Below, piece after piece: positions 61,546 to 64,000 of a stretch of DNA of 64,000 nt. This DNA comes from Piscinibacter gummiphilus (lineage in GTDB: Bacteria; Pseudomonadota; Gammaproteobacteria; Burkholderiales; Burkholderiaceae_C). The stretch is from NCBI RefSeq assembly GCF_002116905.1, contig NZ_CP015118.1, forward strand, positions 2,728,001-2,792,000, read 5' to 3'. Every line of letters begins with the position of its first letter. The stretch's first letter is position 1. The notes under the pieces were generated by a model that had not been told where the DNA came from, made no database searches, and saw only the letters and a program-made list of their open reading frames with translations. Both the position numbers and the translations under genes were made by a program.

Positions 61546-62288
61546 ACGTCCGTGGCGACCACCCAGCGGTCGTCGACCAGCAGCTCGTGCGGGTTGAACT
61601 GGGCCTTGTAGGCCATCTTCTGGCTCTCTCGGATCCAGTAGCCGAGGTAGGCGTACCGCAGCTTGAGCAGCCGCGTCTGCTCGATCTGCCACAGCACGTT
61701 GTAGGTGCCGTAGCTGGTGCGTTCCTCGGGCTCGTAGAACGTGTAGACCGCCGAGAGGCCGTCGTTCAGGATGTCGAGGATGGAGACCATCTTGAGCGCG
61801 CCGAGGCCCTGGCCGTCGGGCGAGGGCTCGCGGAACTCCACGAGGCGCGAGTTGACGCGGCTCTGCAGCAGGAACTGCGTGTACTGGTCGACGCTGTCGT
61901 TGTCCATGCCGCCGCCACTGTGCCGGCCGGCCTGGTAGCGCAGGTACAGGTCGTAGTGCTCGGGCACGAAACACAGGCGCAGCACGCGCGCCTTCAGGTT
62001 CCCGTGCGCCTTCCAGGCCCGGCGCTGGCTGCGCGACGGCTGGAAGGCCGCCACCGGCACGCGCAGCGGCACGCAGGCGCGGCAGCCGTCGCAGAACGGG
62101 CGGTACGTGAACATGCCGCTGCGGCGGAAGCCGTTGGTGACGAGGCCCGAGTAGGCGTCGGCGTGGATCAGGTGGCTGGGCGTGGCGACCTGCGAGCGCG
62201 CCATGCGCTCGGGCAGGTAGCTGCAAGGGTAGGGCGCTGTCGCATAGAACTGCAGCGACGACAGCGGGAGTTCCTTGGGGTGCGTCAC
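61533..62288 (-). CDS. bpt: Aspartate/glutamate leucyltransferase
   Basis: Adds leucine from Leu-tRNA to N-terminal Asp/Glu, marking proteins for the ClpS-ClpAP N-degron path. 251 residues; signatures FYATAPYPCSYLPERMAR and RPFCDGCRACVPLRVP (a possible metal site). Start GTG 62288 overlaps aat's stop. It is paired with aat. Confidence 0.93.
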   Translation of the reverse strand: MTHPKELPLSSLQFYATAPYPCSYLPERMARSQVATPSHLIHADAYSGLVTNGFRRSGMFTYRPFCDGCRACVPLRVPVAAFQPSRSQRRAWKAHGNLKARVLRLCFVPEHYDLYLRYQAGRHSGGGMDNDSVDQYTQFLLQSRVNSRLVEFREPSPDGQGLGALKMVSILDILNDGLSAVYTFYEPEERTSYGTYNVLWQIEQTRLLKLRYAYLGYWIRESQKMAYKAQFNPHELLVDDRWVVATDVQPG

Positions 62289-63052
62289 GGGCCGGTGTCC
62301 TGGGGATGCAGGTCGGTGGGGCCGTCCAGCAGGTCCCACATCGCCGCATCATAGGACCAATCGGGGATCGCCGGTCCGCCCGTGCGGGGGGGGAGTTCGA
62401 GTTCGAAGGCCGCGCGGCTGATTTCCCGACCGCCCAGCGAGGCGAGGTGCCCGGTGCGCTGCTGGCAGTCGATCAGCCCGATGCCATGGGCCCGGCAGAA
62501 GCAGATCAGGGCCGCGAAGGCGATCTTGGAGGCGTCGGTGCGCCGCGCGAACATCGATTCGCCGTAGACCATGCGGCCGATGTTCACGAGGTACAGGCCA
62601 CCGGCCAGCTCGCCGTCGATCCACGTCTCCACGCTGTGGGTGACGCCCAGGTGGTGCCAGTGGCAGTAGGCCTCGATCATCTCCGGCACGATCCAGGTGC
62701 CGGCCTGCCCCTCGCGCGGGGCGTGGGCGCAGGCGGTGATCACGGCGCGGAAGTCGCTGTCGAAGCGCACCTCGCGGCCCTTCGTGCGGGCGAACTTGCG
62801 CACGGTCTTGCGCAGCGTGTGCGAGAGGTGGAACTCGTCGACGTACATCACCATGCGCGGGTCGGGCGACCACCACAGCACCGGCTGGTCCTCGCCGTAC
62901 CAGGGGAACACGCCCTTGCCGTAGGCCTCGCGCAGCCGCGCCGGCGTGAGTTCGCCGCCGGCGGCCAGCAGGCCCGGTGCCTCGGACCCTTTCGGCAGGG
63001 CCTGGTGGGGGTCGGGCAGCGGGTCGGCCGCGTCGTGCAGCCACGGGATCAT
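62285..63052 (-). CDS. aat: Leucyl/phenylalanyl-tRNA-protein transferase
   Basis: Adds Leu/Phe to N-terminal Lys/Arg, creating ClpS degrons. 255 residues with LAAGGELTPARLREAYGKG, FPWYGEDQPVLWWSPDPR and TWIVPEMIEAY. Overlaps XdhC by 4 nt at its start and bpt by 4 nt at its end: all three are coupled. Confidence 0.95.
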   Translation of the reverse strand: MIPWLHDAADPLPDPHQALPKGSEAPGLLAAGGELTPARLREAYGKGVFPWYGEDQPVLWWSPDPRMVMYVDEFHLSHTLRKTVRKFARTKGREVRFDSDFRAVITACAHAPREGQAGTWIVPEMIEAYCHWHHLGVTHSVETWIDGELAGGLYLVNIGRMVYGESMFARRTDASKIAFAALICFCRAHGIGLIDCQQRTGHLASLGGREISRAAFELELPPRTGGPAIPDWSYDAAMWDLLDGPTDLHPQDTGP

Positions 63053-64000
63053 GGCGTGGCCTCCGTCAGGGGGCGCCGTCGCGCGAGGGGCGAGCCATGG
63101 CGGACGGCGACGACTTCGGACATCACCGACAGCGCGATCTCGGCCGGCGTGCGCCCCCCGAGGTCCAGGCCGATGGGGCCGCGCAGGCGGGCGATCTGGT
63201 CCGCGGACAGGTCGAACTGCCCGAGCCGCTCACGGCGGTCGGCATCGTTGCGGCGCGAACCCAGCGCGCCCACGTAGAACGCGGGGGACTTCAGCGCCTC
63301 CAGCAGCACCAGGTCGTCGAGCTTGCGGTCGTGGGAGAGGGCGGCCACCGCGGTATGGGCATCCAGGCCCAGCGCCAGGGCGACGTCGTCGGGCATGCCC
63401 CGGTGCAGCGTGGCGCCCGGGATGCGCCAGGCGGCGTGGTAGCTGTCGCGCGGGTCGCAGGCGTGCACCTCGAAGTCGAGGGAGAGGGCCATCGTGGCCA
63501 CGGCCTGGGACAGCTGCCCCGCGCCCACCACGAGGAGGCGCCAGCGCGGGCCGTGCAGGGCCCGGAGGGTCGAGCCGTCGAAGGAGAAAGTGTCGTCGCG
63601 ACCGGCGGTGGCGAGCGAGACCGATCCGTCGGCGAGCGACAGCGTGCGCCGCACCCGCTCGTGGCGGCTCACGCGGTCCATCACCTCGGTCACCCACGTG
63701 GTGTCGCGCAGGGGTTCCACCAGAACCCGCAGCCGCCCGCCGCAGGCGAGCCCGGCGCGGGCGGCCTGTTCGGACGTCACGCCGTAGGCCAGCACCTCCG
63801 GCCGATCCCCGTTGCCGCCGGACCGCACCCGTTCGACCAGGTCGTCCTCCACGCAGCCGCCCGAGACCGACCCGGCCACGGCCCCGTCGCCGCGCAGCAC
63901 GAGCAGCGCACCCGGCGGGCGGGGCGCCGAGCCCCAGGCGTCGACGACGGTGACGAGCCAGACGGCATGGCCGGCAGCGAACCAGTCGCGGGCCAGCGAG
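63049..64000 (-). CDS. XdhC-family protein, N-terminus cut by window edge
   Basis: At least 317 residues; the reading frame continues off the right edge, with ARDWFAAGHAVWLVTVVDA visible near the edge as expected for the XdhC start. XdhC proteins insert the sulfurated molybdenum cofactor into xanthine dehydrogenase-type enzymes. GSVSGGCVEDDLVERV and the Rossmann LLVVGAGQLSQAVATMA segment are visible. No molybdoenzyme is in this window. It leads the coupled unit with aat and bpt. Confidence 0.88.
   Translation of the reverse strand, partial: SLARDWFAAGHAVWLVTVVDAWGSAPRPPGALLVLRGDGAVAGSVSGGCVEDDLVERVRSGGNGDRPEVLAYGVTSEQAARAGLACGGRLRVLVEPLRDTTWVTEVMDRVSRHERVRRTLSLADGSVSLATAGRDDTFSFDGSTLRALHGPRWRLLVVGAGQLSQAVATMALSLDFEVHACDPRDSYHAAWRIPGATLHRGMPDDVALALGLDAHTAVAALSHDRKLDDLVLLEALKSPAFYVGALGSRRNDADRRERLGQFDLSADQIARLRGPIGLDLGGRTPAEIALSVMSEVVAVRHGSPLARRRPLTEATP

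Overview
This is about 64 kb of very GC-rich chromosome from a betaproteobacterium, most likely a member of the Burkholderiales near Rhizobacter, Roseateles or other Comamonadaceae-like genera. The evidence is the strong G/C third-position bias, the gene neighbourhoods (dapA-bamC-MBL hydrolase, parE...parC, ilvD/lgt/dnaQ, aat-bpt), the Trp-rich small protein of the TIGR04438 type and the roadblock protein. Genus is an inference. Nearly all space is coding. There is no prophage, insertion sequence, CRISPR array or rRNA operon. One tRNA, tRNA-Val(CAC), is present.

Layout. 1-1.8 kb: the end of a HipA-type toxin and a GabD-type dehydrogenase. 1.8-9.5 kb: alaS, three tandem paralogous secreted proteins of unknown function, then signal peptidase I, coaBC and dut. 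9.5-16.4 kb: SlyD-like isomerase, RoxA-like ribosomal oxygenase, a pair of Ala-rich lipoproteins, and the dapA-bamC-MBL hydrolase operon. 16.4-28.5 kb: transporters, an outer-membrane barrel, the topoisomerase IV genes parE and parC bracketing a membrane protein and a lytic transglycosylase, and a divergent MurA-like enzyme. 28.5-36.3 kb: small unknown proteins, a 270-bp self-complementary element, YihY, DsbB, RidA, ComEC, a roadblock-domain protein and a GFA-family protein.

36.5-43.2 kb holds a four-gene operon: circularly permuted ATP-grasp, alpha-E, transglutaminase, and a transglutaminase-DUF2126 fusion. It is preceded by a good candidate sigma-54 promoter. This is the most system-like part of the window: the family set is known and predicted to make or modify peptides, but its product is unknown. 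43.2-54 kb is mostly central metabolism: LysR regulator, class I fumarase, bestrophin-like channel, acetyl-CoA synthetase, cytochrome c, ilvD, lgt, dnaQ and tRNA-Val. 54.3-64 kb: a Tat-exported alpha/beta hydrolase, a LamB-type porin with an operator-like palindrome, ribA, GST, a YidD-like protein, an LhgO-like oxidase, and the two N-degron transferases bpt and aat coupled to an XdhC protein cut by the right edge.

Most genes are vertically inherited housekeeping genes. The unusual material is the highly structured intergenic element at 28.9-29.2 kb, the peptide-modifying operon, the tandem gene family at 4.5-6.5 kb, the LEA-like lipoproteins, and some regulatory sites read directly from the bases.
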